Positions 17,962 through 25,785 of a stretch of 35,402 bases of DNA are shown here, piece by piece. Below the pieces are notes generated by a model that worked only from the letters and a program-made list of their open reading frames with translations, ran no database searches and was not told the origin of the DNA. Numbering within the stretch: position 1 is the stretch's first letter; the number at the start of each line of letters is the position of its first letter. This DNA comes from Alteromonadaceae bacterium UBA2620. Its GTDB lineage: Bacteria > Pseudomonadota > Gammaproteobacteria > Enterobacterales > Alteromonadaceae. The stretch spans positions 138,904-174,305 of the forward strand of contig DDJQ01000058.1 in assembly GCA_002339125.1 (NCBI GenBank). The letters are read 5' to 3'. The position numbers were made by a program, and so were the translations under genes.

Positions 17962-18138
17962 GTGGATACTTCAGATCTATTTGCAATGCTTAACCTAGAC
18001 GAAACTTCTACCAAAACCAAGAGTAAAAAACGAAAGTGGAGAGAAATCGAAGCAATTAAAGACCGGTATCAACTTGAAAAGGAACTCGCTGATATCGACA
18101 TGAGTTTTGACATGGCTTTAGAAGAAAGCGCACGCTAA
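17962..18138 (+). CDS. DUF3545 family small protein, 58 residues
   Basis: GTG start behind AAGGAG (17950-17955), 6 bases of spacing. The protein has an acidic N-terminus, then the family core KSKKRKWREIEAIKDRYQLE at about residues 20-39, and an acidic helical tail (ELADIDMSFDMALEE). This matches the DUF3545 family of short, highly charged proteins known from Vibrio, Shewanella and Alteromonas. Function is unknown. The basic patch between acidic ends could bind nucleic acid or a partner, but that is only a guess. It has its own upstream region and a perfect terminator, so it is an independent transcript. Confidence 0.85.
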   Translation: MDTSDLFAMLNLDETSTKTKSKKRKWREIEAIKDRYQLEKELADIDMSFDMALEESAR

Positions 18139-18146
18139 GAATACAC

Positions 18147-18173
18147 AACGACCACATCAATGATGTGGTCGTT
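18147..18173 (+). terminator. terminator after the DUF3545 gene
   Basis: AACGACCACATC (18147-18158) and GATGTGGTCGTT (18162-18173) pair perfectly over 12 bp with a 3-base loop, followed by TGCGTTT. It probably also works for ung transcripts from the other strand. Confidence 0.75.
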
Positions 18174-18260
18174 TGCGTTTAGGGTGTCTGTTTTTTAAAA
18201 CGGGCTACTAAGTGACTTATTAACTGGTGGCAAGTACTAATCTGCATAGAGGTTAGTATT

Positions 18261-18920
18261 TTATAACTGCCAGTTAATGGGTGACTTGTTCTGGCTACTC
18301 AGAAGCTGGTTAGTCTGGCTGAAGTGTTTACAGCCCAAAAATCCCCGATGTGCAGACAACGGTGAAGGGTGTGGTGCACTCAGTACATGATGTTTACTGG
18401 TATCGATATGCATGCCTTTCTTCTGCGCGTGGCTGCCCCACAGTAAAAAGACCACACCTTGTTGATGGCGGTTAACGGCATCAATCACTGCGTCGGTAAA
18501 GGTTTCCCAGCCCCATTTCGCATGACTGTGGGCTTTACCCTGCTCTACCGTTAACACGGTATTTAACAGCAGGACTCCCTGCTCCGCCCAATTGGTGAGT
18601 GTGCCATGTTTTGGTATCACAAACCCATCGATGTCGGCGGCCAGTTCTTTGTAGATATTAATCAGCGACGGCGGCGTTTTAACTCCCGGTAATACCGAAA
18701 AACACAAGCCGTGGGCCTGATCCGGGCCATGATAGGGATCCTGACCAAGGATCACCACTTTCACGCTTTCCAGCGGTGTGTACTTAAGCGCATTAAATAC
18801 GTCTTGTTGAGGCGGATAAATCACTTTACCCGCCTCGCGCTCAGACTCAACACGGGCCATCAGCCGGGTAAAGTACTCAGCCTCTTTTTGTGGCCCCAGG
18901 GCATCCTGCCAAGTGGTCAT
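18261..18920 (-). CDS. ung: uracil-DNA glycosylase, family 1
   Basis: Ung cuts uracil out of DNA to start base-excision repair. The 219-residue protein has the water-activating motif GQDPYHGPDQAHGLCFS near residue 60 (Asp62) and LLLNTVLTVEQGKAHSH near 118. The DNA-intercalation/His motif HPSPLSAHRGF lies near 184. Its ATG overlaps the thrC stop in the form TAATG, so it appears translationally coupled to the threonine operon. A hydrophobic or AT-rich promoter just upstream was not seen, because that space is thrC coding sequence. Confidence 0.97.
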   Translation of the reverse strand: MTTWQDALGPQKEAEYFTRLMARVESEREAGKVIYPPQQDVFNALKYTPLESVKVVILGQDPYHGPDQAHGLCFSVLPGVKTPPSLINIYKELAADIDGFVIPKHGTLTNWAEQGVLLLNTVLTVEQGKAHSHAKWGWETFTDAVIDAVNRHQQGVVFLLWGSHAQKKGMHIDTSKHHVLSAPHPSPLSAHRGFLGCKHFSQTNQLLSSQNKSPINWQL

Positions 18921-20209
18921 TACTCGCCTTTGAGTAACGCAATCATATGCGCTTTTAAAGCTTCGTAATCGGCTGGCAGCTCCGCTTCCAGGCTATCCTG
19001 ATTAGCACAATCGGCCAGCGGCTTGGGCAGACTCAGCGGCGTACCTAATACGTTTTCAACGGTTTCACGGAATTTGGCCGGATGTGCAGTACCTAAAAAT
19101 ACGCCAACTTCGTCGTCGTTCAGGTCGTGGCTCACCGCACGGTAAGCAATGGCGGCATGCGGCTCAGAGGTATAGCCTTCTTTCAGCAACTGACGCATAG
19201 CAAGCTGCGTATACTCTTCGTCTACCGACTCACCGCGCAGGATGGCTTTGTCTATGTAACCGCGCTCTACCAGCGCTTCAATGCGTGGCCAGTTGTTAGG
19301 CTGGCTGACATCCATGGCATTAGACATGGTAGCCACCGTAGCATTAGGCGCCCATTCACCGGTTTTCAGGTAACGTGGTACGGTGTCATTCAGGTTAGTT
19401 GCCGCAATAAAGCGTTTAATGGGTAAACCCATTACCTTGGCAATCATGCCAGCGGTCAGGTTACCAAAGTTACCACTGGGTACCGAAAAGACCGCTTTGC
19501 TGCGCATGTCTTCAGGCAGTTGTGCTACCGCTTCAAAGTAATAACAAACCTGAGCTAGCAGGCGGCTGATATTGATAGAGTTGGCAGAGTTAAGATGCAG
19601 GCCTTCGCGCACATCAACGTCATCAAAGGCGTGTTTAACCATCGCCTGACAGGCATCAAAGTCACTCTCAATGGCAACGGTATGAATATTATCGCCCAGG
19701 GTGGTAAACAGCTTTTGCTGCAGTGGGCTGATCTTGCCTTTGGGAAACAGGATAACCACGTTGATGTTATCCAGCCCGTGGAAGGCATGGGCAACCGCAG
19801 CACCGGTATCACCGGAGGTTGCAGTCAGAATTGTGATAGGTGCGCCGTCACTGATGCGAGCGAGGCACTGGGCCATAAACCGACCGCCAAAGTCTTTAAA
19901 GGCCAGTGTTGGGCCGTGGAACAACTCCAGGCAGTAGGTTTTATCATTCACCTGCTCCACTTTGGCCGGAAAAGTAAACGCGTCTTTTACGATATCGGCA
20001 ACAGTGTCTTCACCTAACTCATCGCCAATAAAGGCCGACAGGATTTTAGTGGAACGCTCAACAAAAGGCATTGCCAGCAATTCATCAATGTTGTCAAAGC
20101 TGGGAATTTCAGTAGGGAAAAATAACCCCTGATTACGTCCCAGGCCCTGCTTTACCGCCTGCGCAAATGACACCTGTTCACTTGCGTCTTTTAAATTTAC
20201 CAATTGCAC
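18920..20209 (-). CDS. thrC: threonine synthase
   Basis: ThrC converts O-phosphohomoserine to threonine with pyridoxal phosphate. I start it at GTG 20209, giving VQLVNLKDASEQVSFAQAV and 429 residues, which fits the E. coli-type N-terminus and length. AAGG lies 9 bases upstream, and the start falls 11 bases after the thrB stop. A frame extended to 20269 would overlap thrB. The PLP lysine is in LAFKDFGGRF near residue 107, and the phosphate-binding glycine stretch is TATSGDTGAAVAHAF near 130. VFSVPSGNFGNLTAG near 240 is also typical. Confidence 0.97.
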   Translation of the reverse strand: MQLVNLKDASEQVSFAQAVKQGLGRNQGLFFPTEIPSFDNIDELLAMPFVERSTKILSAFIGDELGEDTVADIVKDAFTFPAKVEQVNDKTYCLELFHGPTLAFKDFGGRFMAQCLARISDGAPITILTATSGDTGAAVAHAFHGLDNINVVILFPKGKISPLQQKLFTTLGDNIHTVAIESDFDACQAMVKHAFDDVDVREGLHLNSANSINISRLLAQVCYYFEAVAQLPEDMRSKAVFSVPSGNFGNLTAGMIAKVMGLPIKRFIAATNLNDTVPRYLKTGEWAPNATVATMSNAMDVSQPNNWPRIEALVERGYIDKAILRGESVDEEYTQLAMRQLLKEGYTSEPHAAIAYRAVSHDLNDDEVGVFLGTAHPAKFRETVENVLGTPLSLPKPLADCANQDSLEAELPADYEALKAHMIALLKGE

Positions 20210-20220
20210 TTCGTTATACC

Positions 20221-21177
20221 TTACTCTTGTTCCTGCTGTGATCCGGCGCCTTTCGCGGGGATACGGCATACATGGCTAAAGCCATCTTCATTTTGAATGT
20301 AGTTCTCGGTTAACCAGTTGGCTATATCGTTGGCCTGGCGATAATCATCACACACGGCAAACACGGTTGGACCAGAACCTGAAATTCCAAACGCCAGCGC
20401 GCCGTTAGCCATGCTGTAATCCCGTGCTTCATCAAACACCGGCAGCAGTGACTTACGGTAGGGCTCAGCAATTACATCCTGCATCACGCTGGCAGCCATG
20501 GCATAGTCGTCGTTGTAAAGCGCGTGTACAAAGATACCGAGCTGACGGCCAAAGGTGAGTGTATCTTTAAGCGGCACCGCATTGGGCAGGATATTACGGG
20601 CTGCGGAAGTGGATACGCTGATACCCGAGTAGCACACAACCCAGTACCAGCTTTTGACTACCGGCAGCGATACGGTGACGTTATCTTCCTGCCCGGTCAT
20701 CAACGTCATACCACCCAGATAGCAAGGTGCAACATTATCGTAGTGGATACTGCCACTGATTTGCCCTTCCAGCTCACCCATCATCTTTAACAGGGTATTC
20801 TGGTCGAAAGGACGCTCAAAGTGTTCATTCAGACCATGAAACGCTGCCACAATCGAGCTGGCACTGGAGCCCAGTCCGCTGCCGATAGGCAGCGATTTAA
20901 GCAAAGTAATGTGTACCGGTGTCGTGGCCAGGTTTCTGGCCTGCATGGCTTTCACAAAAAAGTGATAGCAGTCGGTAACGATATTCTCATCGGCATTGGC
21001 CGGCAGTTTATGCGCAAAGACACCGGCAACGGTGAGTCCGTACTCGTCTGCATCACTGATAATGACTTCGTCACCCAGTAAGCTACCATCCAATGGTTGT
21101 AAGGCTGCGCCCAGTACATCAAAGCCAAGGCTGATATTGCCTATTGATGCGGGTGCGTAAGCTCTGGTTGTTTTCAT
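20221..21177 (-). CDS. thrB: homoserine kinase
   Basis: ThrB phosphorylates homoserine using ATP. It is a 318-residue GHMP-family kinase: N-terminal YAPASIGNISLGFDVLGAAL, the ATP loop LPIGSGLGSSASSIVAAF near residue 90, and the C-terminal GISGSGPTVFAV near 268. It lies 22 bases after thrA and 11 before thrC, so the order thrA-thrB-thrC is that of the classical operon. Confidence 0.98.
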   Translation of the reverse strand: MKTTRAYAPASIGNISLGFDVLGAALQPLDGSLLGDEVIISDADEYGLTVAGVFAHKLPANADENIVTDCYHFFVKAMQARNLATTPVHITLLKSLPIGSGLGSSASSIVAAFHGLNEHFERPFDQNTLLKMMGELEGQISGSIHYDNVAPCYLGGMTLMTGQEDNVTVSLPVVKSWYWVVCYSGISVSTSAARNILPNAVPLKDTLTFGRQLGIFVHALYNDDYAMAASVMQDVIAEPYRKSLLPVFDEARDYSMANGALAFGISGSGPTVFAVCDDYRQANDIANWLTENYIQNEDGFSHVCRIPAKGAGSQQEQE

Positions 21178-21199
21178 TTTTACTAATCTCTAAAACCGG

Positions 21200-23665
21200 T
21201 TAATACGCGTTTTGTTTCCATGGCATGGTACGAAGAATATCAGCAAACACGCCAGCAGCAGTTACCGTAGCACCTGCGCCGTAGCCGCGGATAACATAAG
21301 GAATAGGCGTGTAATAATCACTGTGGATTGCCAACGCGTTTTCACCATCTTTCACTGCCGCCAGTGGGTGTGAGCCTGGTACCGCCTGAATGGTGACTTT
21401 ACATTTATCACCTTCAATTGAGCCAATGTAACGTAATACTTTACCTTCCGCCGCAGCACTTTCAACCCGCTTGGCAAAGTCAGCATCAAGCCCGGGTAAC
21501 TGTTCCATAAAGCTCGGCACGTCGCAGTCTTCGGCAAACCCCTCCGGCAGCACTGATTCAATCTCAATGTCGCTCAGTTCAAGTTCTAAATCGGCTTCGC
21601 GGGCCATAATTAACAGTTTACGGGCCACATCCATACCGCTTAAGTCGTCGCGTGGATCGGGCTCAGTAAAGCCGTTTTCCTTAGCAATAGCGGTTGCCTG
21701 AGATAAGGTTAAGCCTTCTTCCAGCTTACCAAAGACGTAGGACAAACTGCCCGACAGAATACCTTCAAAGCGGTGCAGTACGTCACCGGCAATAAACAGC
21801 TTCTGCAGGTTATCAATTACCGGCAAACCAGCACCAACCGTGGTTTCATACAGATACTGGCGGTTGGTGTTTAAAGCTGTTTTGCGCAGCTTTTTGTAAT
21901 AGGCAAGGCTGTCGGTATTGGCCTTTTTATTTGGCGTAACCACGTGGAAGCCATTTTCCATCATGTCGACATACTGACTGGCAATGGCTGCATTACTGGT
22001 ACAGTCCACAATCACCGGATTCACCAGCGCATTGCTGTTTACAAAGTCATGTAAACGCTCAACCGAGAACGCATCAGTAGCTTCATTTAACTGAGCTTTC
22101 CAGTCACCGTTAACATCCACACCCTGGCTGCTCAGCAGCAGTTTACGGCTGTTAGCGATGCCGTATACACGAAGCTGAATGTTGCGTGCCAGTAAGGTAG
22201 GTTGTTGTTTGGCAATCTGCCCCAGCAACTCTGCGCCTACTACACCACAGCCCACCAGGAATACATCAATAGTATGCAGGTCTGAGAAGAAGTTCTGGTG
22301 AATTACCTTAACCGCTTTCTTGGCTCGTTTGGCTTCGATAACCGTTGAAATAGAACGTTCAGAAGAGCCCTGGGCAATGGCAATGTTGTTTACCCGCGCC
22401 TGGGATAGTGCATTAAAGAAGCGTGCTGCCAGACCTTTGGTGTGACGCATGCCATCACCGACCAGGGTCACGATGGCTAATTCATGACGCACCTCAATGG
22501 GGTCAAGTAACTGGTTTTGCAGTTCCAGGGCAAAGGCATCTTCAAGCAGATTCTGCGCACGCAGTGCATCTTTACTGGAAATACAGAAGCTGATGGAATA
22601 CTCAGAGCTCGACTGGGTGATAAGGCTAATAGAGATATGCGCGTTAGACATTACCTCAAACACCCGGCTTGCCATGCCAACCATGCCTTTCATACCCGGG
22701 CCGGCCACATTAAACATGGAGATATTATCAAGCTGAGAAATCCCTTTTACGCTGGTCCAGGTAGTGCTCGCTTCATTGCTGATAAGCGTACCCGGCGCGC
22801 TGGGGTTTAAGGTATTTTTGATTAAGCAGGGAATGTGATGCTGGGCGATTGGGCCGATAGTTTTAGGATGCAGCACCTTGGCACCGAAGTAAGACAGCTC
22901 CATGGCTTCCTGATAAGTCAGCTTATCAAGTAATACCGCGCCCTCAACCTGATTCGGATCGGCATTATAAACCCCATCCACATCAGTCCAGATTTCACAA
23001 CATTCAGCGTCAATACAAGCGGCCAGCACGGCGGCAGAATAGTCAGAACCATTACGACCCAGAGTGACTTTCTCGCCTTCTTCATTGGCGGCCACAAACC
23101 CTGGCATGATGATCAACTGGCTACCATCGGTAACCACTTCACTGAAATTGGCTTTACTCAGCGACACATCCGCAATGCTATCGAGGTAATCGCCCTCGGC
23201 TAATACGTATTCCACCGGATCGAGGACCTGGTTGCTGATCCCTTTGGCCGTTAAAATGCCACTGAACAAATTAACGCTGATGTATTCGCCCAGACTCATG
23301 ATGCTGGCGGTTACGGCATCCGGAGAACGCCCTAACAGCGCGATACCTTGTAGCTGCTTTTTCAGACCGGCCAGGTGAGTAGTGATAAAATCGTTGATGG
23401 TGGCAACATCGAAGCCGGCAACCTGTTCGCTGAGTTCAGCGGCGATGCCCAGCACTTTGTCATTTAATTCGCCAAACAGAACCTCGTAGTCTTCGCCCGC
23501 CGCAGCTTGCTCGCAAAGCGCACCAAGAGCGTTAGTGACGCCTTTCGGGGCCGACAATACTACCGCAGCTCCATTGGCCTGGTGGATCGTCATGCTAATC
23601 TCGGTCACCCGCAAATAACGCTGCGCATCGGCCAGAGATGAACCACCAAACTTTAAGACTTTCAT
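21200..23665 (-). CDS. thrA: bifunctional aspartokinase / homoserine dehydrogenase I
   Basis: ThrA catalyses the first and third steps of the aspartate pathway, in which threonine normally inhibits both activities. The 821-residue protein opens with the aspartokinase motif MKVLKFGGSSLADAQRY and has GRNGSDYSAAVLAACIDA near residue 205. Two ACT-type regulatory segments follow (about 315-460). The homoserine dehydrogenase half starts at VFLVGCGVVGAELLGQI near 470, with TPNKKANTD near 575 and GILSGSLSYVFGKLEEG near 640. AAGGAG lies 7 bases before the ATG. Expression is controlled by the thrL attenuator upstream. Confidence 0.98.
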   Translation of the reverse strand: MKVLKFGGSSLADAQRYLRVTEISMTIHQANGAAVVLSAPKGVTNALGALCEQAAAGEDYEVLFGELNDKVLGIAAELSEQVAGFDVATINDFITTHLAGLKKQLQGIALLGRSPDAVTASIMSLGEYISVNLFSGILTAKGISNQVLDPVEYVLAEGDYLDSIADVSLSKANFSEVVTDGSQLIIMPGFVAANEEGEKVTLGRNGSDYSAAVLAACIDAECCEIWTDVDGVYNADPNQVEGAVLLDKLTYQEAMELSYFGAKVLHPKTIGPIAQHHIPCLIKNTLNPSAPGTLISNEASTTWTSVKGISQLDNISMFNVAGPGMKGMVGMASRVFEVMSNAHISISLITQSSSEYSISFCISSKDALRAQNLLEDAFALELQNQLLDPIEVRHELAIVTLVGDGMRHTKGLAARFFNALSQARVNNIAIAQGSSERSISTVIEAKRAKKAVKVIHQNFFSDLHTIDVFLVGCGVVGAELLGQIAKQQPTLLARNIQLRVYGIANSRKLLLSSQGVDVNGDWKAQLNEATDAFSVERLHDFVNSNALVNPVIVDCTSNAAIASQYVDMMENGFHVVTPNKKANTDSLAYYKKLRKTALNTNRQYLYETTVGAGLPVIDNLQKLFIAGDVLHRFEGILSGSLSYVFGKLEEGLTLSQATAIAKENGFTEPDPRDDLSGMDVARKLLIMAREADLELELSDIEIESVLPEGFAEDCDVPSFMEQLPGLDADFAKRVESAAAEGKVLRYIGSIEGDKCKVTIQAVPGSHPLAAVKDGENALAIHSDYYTPIPYVIRGYGAGATVTAAGVFADILRTMPWKQNAY

Positions 23666-23717
23666 TGAATGCTCCTTGACTGCATCGTGTTTTGGGCCTT
23701 GCCCATTTTTATTACCG

Positions 23718-23749
23718 CAAAAAAAAACCCGCTCTTGTGAGGGCGGGCT
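23718..23749 (-). terminator. thr operon attenuator (with antiterminator partner)
   Basis: On the minus strand a CCCGC...GCGGG stem with an inner CTC/GAG is followed by nine T's, 53 bases before thrA. Its 5' arm contains CCGCCCTCA (plus 23738-23746). This is exactly complementary to TGAGGGCGG near the end of the leader peptide (plus 23787-23795), giving a 9-bp antiterminator that would break the terminator. This is the classical layout for attenuation by ribosome stalling. Confidence 0.88.
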
Positions 23750-23774
23750 TTCGTTGTCTGTTTGCTTACGCGCA

Positions 23775-23840
23775 CTAGCCAGCGACCGCCCTCAAAGAGG
23801 TGGTAATAATCATGCCGGTGGTGCTCATAATCGTCTTCAT
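23775..23840 (-). CDS. thrL: thr operon leader peptide
   Basis: ATG at 23840 opens a 21-codon frame encoding MKTIMSTTGMIITTSLRAVAG and ending TAG. Eight of 21 residues are threonine or isoleucine, with runs TT and IITT, as in leader peptides of thr operons. Lack of charged tRNA-Thr or tRNA-Ile would stall the ribosome in these runs. That frees the downstream GAGGGCGG segment for antitermination and transcription of thrABC. No ribosome site is visible upstream, and the promoter -10 ends only 7 bases before the ATG, so the leader may be translated from a nearly leaderless mRNA. Confidence 0.85.
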   Translation of the reverse strand: MKTIMSTTGMIITTSLRAVAG

Positions 23841-23846
23841 GTGGTC

Positions 23847-23875
23847 AATTTGCCGTATAGACGTCTATATGTCAA
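23847..23875 (-). promoter_or_regulatory. thr operon promoter
   Basis: A perfect -35 TTGACA (plus 23870-23875) and a weak -10 CAAATT (plus 23847-23852) are separated by 17 bases. The spacer is almost entirely a palindrome containing AGACGTCT, so a repressor there would block RNA polymerase. Confidence 0.6.
23851..23874. promoter_or_regulatory. candidate MetJ operator (tandem met boxes) inside the thr promoter
   Basis: AGACGTCT at 23859-23866 is identical to the MetJ met-box consensus, inside a 14-bp perfect palindrome (23856-23869). The adjoining 8-mers on each side match the consensus at 5 of 8 positions each. MetJ normally binds two or more tandem boxes, which this arrangement offers. Identification rests on the motif alone. 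Confidence 0.5.
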
Positions 23876-23994
23876 CAGCCATTTGCACAATTTTAGACCG
23901 TTCCCTGACCTTTTTGCGGCGGGAATCTTTATTTTGGGCGCGCATAATATCACGAGAGTACGCCTCACTTCTACACCCACAACCCGCCTTTATG

Positions 23995-24297
23995 CTACTG
24001 GTTTACCGTGCTGTCCTGCATCATCTGCTGGGCACTGGATAAGGGGAGCGGTTTATTCGGCGTTGCCGTCACGCGCTCATCATCGGCGCGCCATTCAAAA
24101 TCGGCGTAATACTGCTTACGATACTCTGTTGGTGTAACGCCACAGTATTTTTTAAATGCCGCAAGCATTGCCCTGTGCTCGGCGAAACCGGCCCGTTCGG
24201 CGATATCGGTAATCGGCACCTGCATGCTTTTGAGCTGAGGCTTGGCATGATTCACCCGCACCATAGCCAGATAATCCGAGGGGCTGTAGCCGCTGAC
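23995..24297 (-). pseudogene. C-terminal remnant of an AraC-family transcription regulator
   Basis: The minus-strand frame encodes the second helix-turn-helix of an AraC/XylS regulator (SGYSPSDYLAMVRVNHAK, then ITDIAERAGFAEHRAMLAAF and the closing GVTPTEYRKQYYADF) and a short tail. A stop codon (24298-24300) sits in frame immediately before the homology. No first helix-turn-helix or effector domain is found in the next 290 bases. The gene is therefore 5'-truncated and probably dead. A short product from ATG 24264 has no visible ribosome site. Confidence 0.75.
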
Positions 24298-24300
24298 TTA

Positions 24301-24594
24301 TCTAAATATGCGGGAAAAGTAGAAATAACTTAGAAAAGCCAGTTTGGCCTAGTCCGTTGAGGTAAGCGGCACAGCCAGGTTGTTATGATAGCCAATTCAA
24401 GCCAGAGTATGTTTCTCACAATCCCCTGCGCGTAGCATGGGCTGCGCCAGTTTCTGACCGACTCGAAACAGCCTGTGAACCGCGCCTGCCTTGCCGACTA
24501 AGCTCGCAGACCAATCTCTACCTTTATGTTCTATGGTAAAACGCAAAAAGCCGCTGTATTCAGCGGCTTTTGTGGTTCTGGTGATCTGACAGGT
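24301..24594. other. noncoding stretch with a terminator for the PepSY gene
   Basis: No reading frame or RNA gene is recognised. The only clear element is AAAAGCCGCTG-TATT-CAGCGGCTTTT (24546-24571), an 11-bp stem that ends transcripts of the PepSY gene on the minus strand. The rest may be decayed DNA from the deletion that removed the front of the AraC-type gene. Confidence 0.6.
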
Positions 24595-25113
24595 TTAGCT
24601 GCTAAACAACACCATCAGCACGGCAAAGAGAAAACCTACGCCGGCGATTTTAAGCCCGTTTTTAAACGGTAAGGCCCGCGGGATAAACATCAGAAAAGCC
24701 GACACCACGAAAAACAGCAGCGCAATACCAAAGGCAATGTTCATAAAAAATAACGGGCTGTTAGTTGTTGCCTTGTGCAGCTTAACCATTTTATTGAGCG
24801 GGAACGGATAATCCTTGCTCGTTACGCGGGCTTCACCGGTTTGTTTGTTGTATTCGCCCTGCGGAAAGACAATTTTACCGTCTGTTTCCTGTTCTACCTT
24901 AAACCCGCGCATACGCAGCTGCTCGCCAAGCTCTTTACCGTTTAAGCCCGCTTCTAACTGACGATGAGAGGTTTGTTCAAACTTCAGAAAATCGGTGGTG
25001 CGAAAAATCAGTAACACGCCGCTAAGCGCGTAAACGGCCATGATGCCGGCAAGAAAAAAACCAATCCAACGATGATACTGTCTGAAAGTATTATGAAATT
25101 TGGGCGACGCCAT
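24595..25113 (-). CDS. PepSY-associated membrane protein
   Basis: A 172-residue protein with one helix near residues 17-36 (WIGFFLAGIMAVYALSGVLL, after the typical YHRWIG motif) and a soluble middle part (about 40-105) resembling PepSY. Two more helices lie near 120-143 and 150-170. PepSY-TM proteins are often linked to iron-siderophore reduction or envelope functions. This one is a short form with a single loop, and its role is unknown. It has its own terminator downstream and is not obviously in an operon. Confidence 0.8.
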   Translation of the reverse strand: MASPKFHNTFRQYHRWIGFFLAGIMAVYALSGVLLIFRTTDFLKFEQTSHRQLEAGLNGKELGEQLRMRGFKVEQETDGKIVFPQGEYNKQTGEARVTSKDYPFPLNKMVKLHKATTNSPLFFMNIAFGIALLFFVVSAFLMFIPRALPFKNGLKIAGVGFLFAVLMVLFSS

Positions 25114-25252
25114 GGGGTCCTCTTTAAAACTCGTAATGCGGCAGAGATCTTGCCTGGGATTATTAAACAGGCGCTATTCTGCCGAAAATTTTCTGAGGAA
25201 TACAGCGAATTAACCTTTCTTAACGCTGCCCCCCAAAACCGCTGCCCACCGA

Positions 25253-25636
25253 TTATTCGCACAACCAGTTAATGGCTTCACGACTTTCGTTAAAATAATT
25301 AATCTCGCCGCTGATGAACCAACTACCGATACTGGCCATCAGTGCCTGCCACTCAGCATTGCCAACAATGGCGATTTTGTTGAACTCACTGCCATGACGC
25401 AGGCCTATTTTAAAGTCATCCCAGGCGGCGCGTAGTTCCCAGCCCTTAAATTCGGAAGCATCAAAGAGCAATCGAACCTGCGGTGATTCAATTGTCTCAA
25501 GCGCCCCTTCCAACAAAGGAGTGAACGCCTTGTAATCCTCGTGAGTTAGTTTACCAACAGCCTTCATCGACACATACAGAGTGTTGTCAAACCGTTCTAT
25601 ACCAATAGCAATACCATGAGTAACCTGAGCAGCCAT
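25253..25636 (-). CDS. SpoIIAA-like (STAS-fold) protein
   Basis: A 127-residue soluble protein of the SpoIIAA-like family (DUF3478). The pattern is VSMKAVGKLTHEDYKAFTPLLEGAL near residue 23, then VRLLFDASEFKGWELRAAWDDFKIG near 57 and IAIVGNAEWQALMASIGSWFISGEI near 87. AGGAGGC precedes the ATG. Such proteins may bind lipids or take part in regulation, but no function is established. It stands alone between the PepSY gene and divergent aceK. Confidence 0.85.
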   Translation of the reverse strand: MAAQVTHGIAIGIERFDNTLYVSMKAVGKLTHEDYKAFTPLLEGALETIESPQVRLLFDASEFKGWELRAAWDDFKIGLRHGSEFNKIAIVGNAEWQALMASIGSWFISGEINYFNESREAINWLCE

Positions 25637-25785
25637 AACGCCTCCTTATACTTTAGTTTCAGACTCAGTTTACTGCAGCGCACTACTATTCATGCTGATT
25701 TATATCAACATAACGCAGCAGGGCGTACCGAACGAGGGCCTGCTTGTGCTATGTTCTGATCATTAATTTCAGCCGGATACCGACA

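Noticed and set aside
23676..24137. 153-codon plus-strand frame across the thr leader region
   Set aside because: It starts inside the attenuator and reads through the leader peptide, promoter and AraC remnant antisense; no ribosome site.
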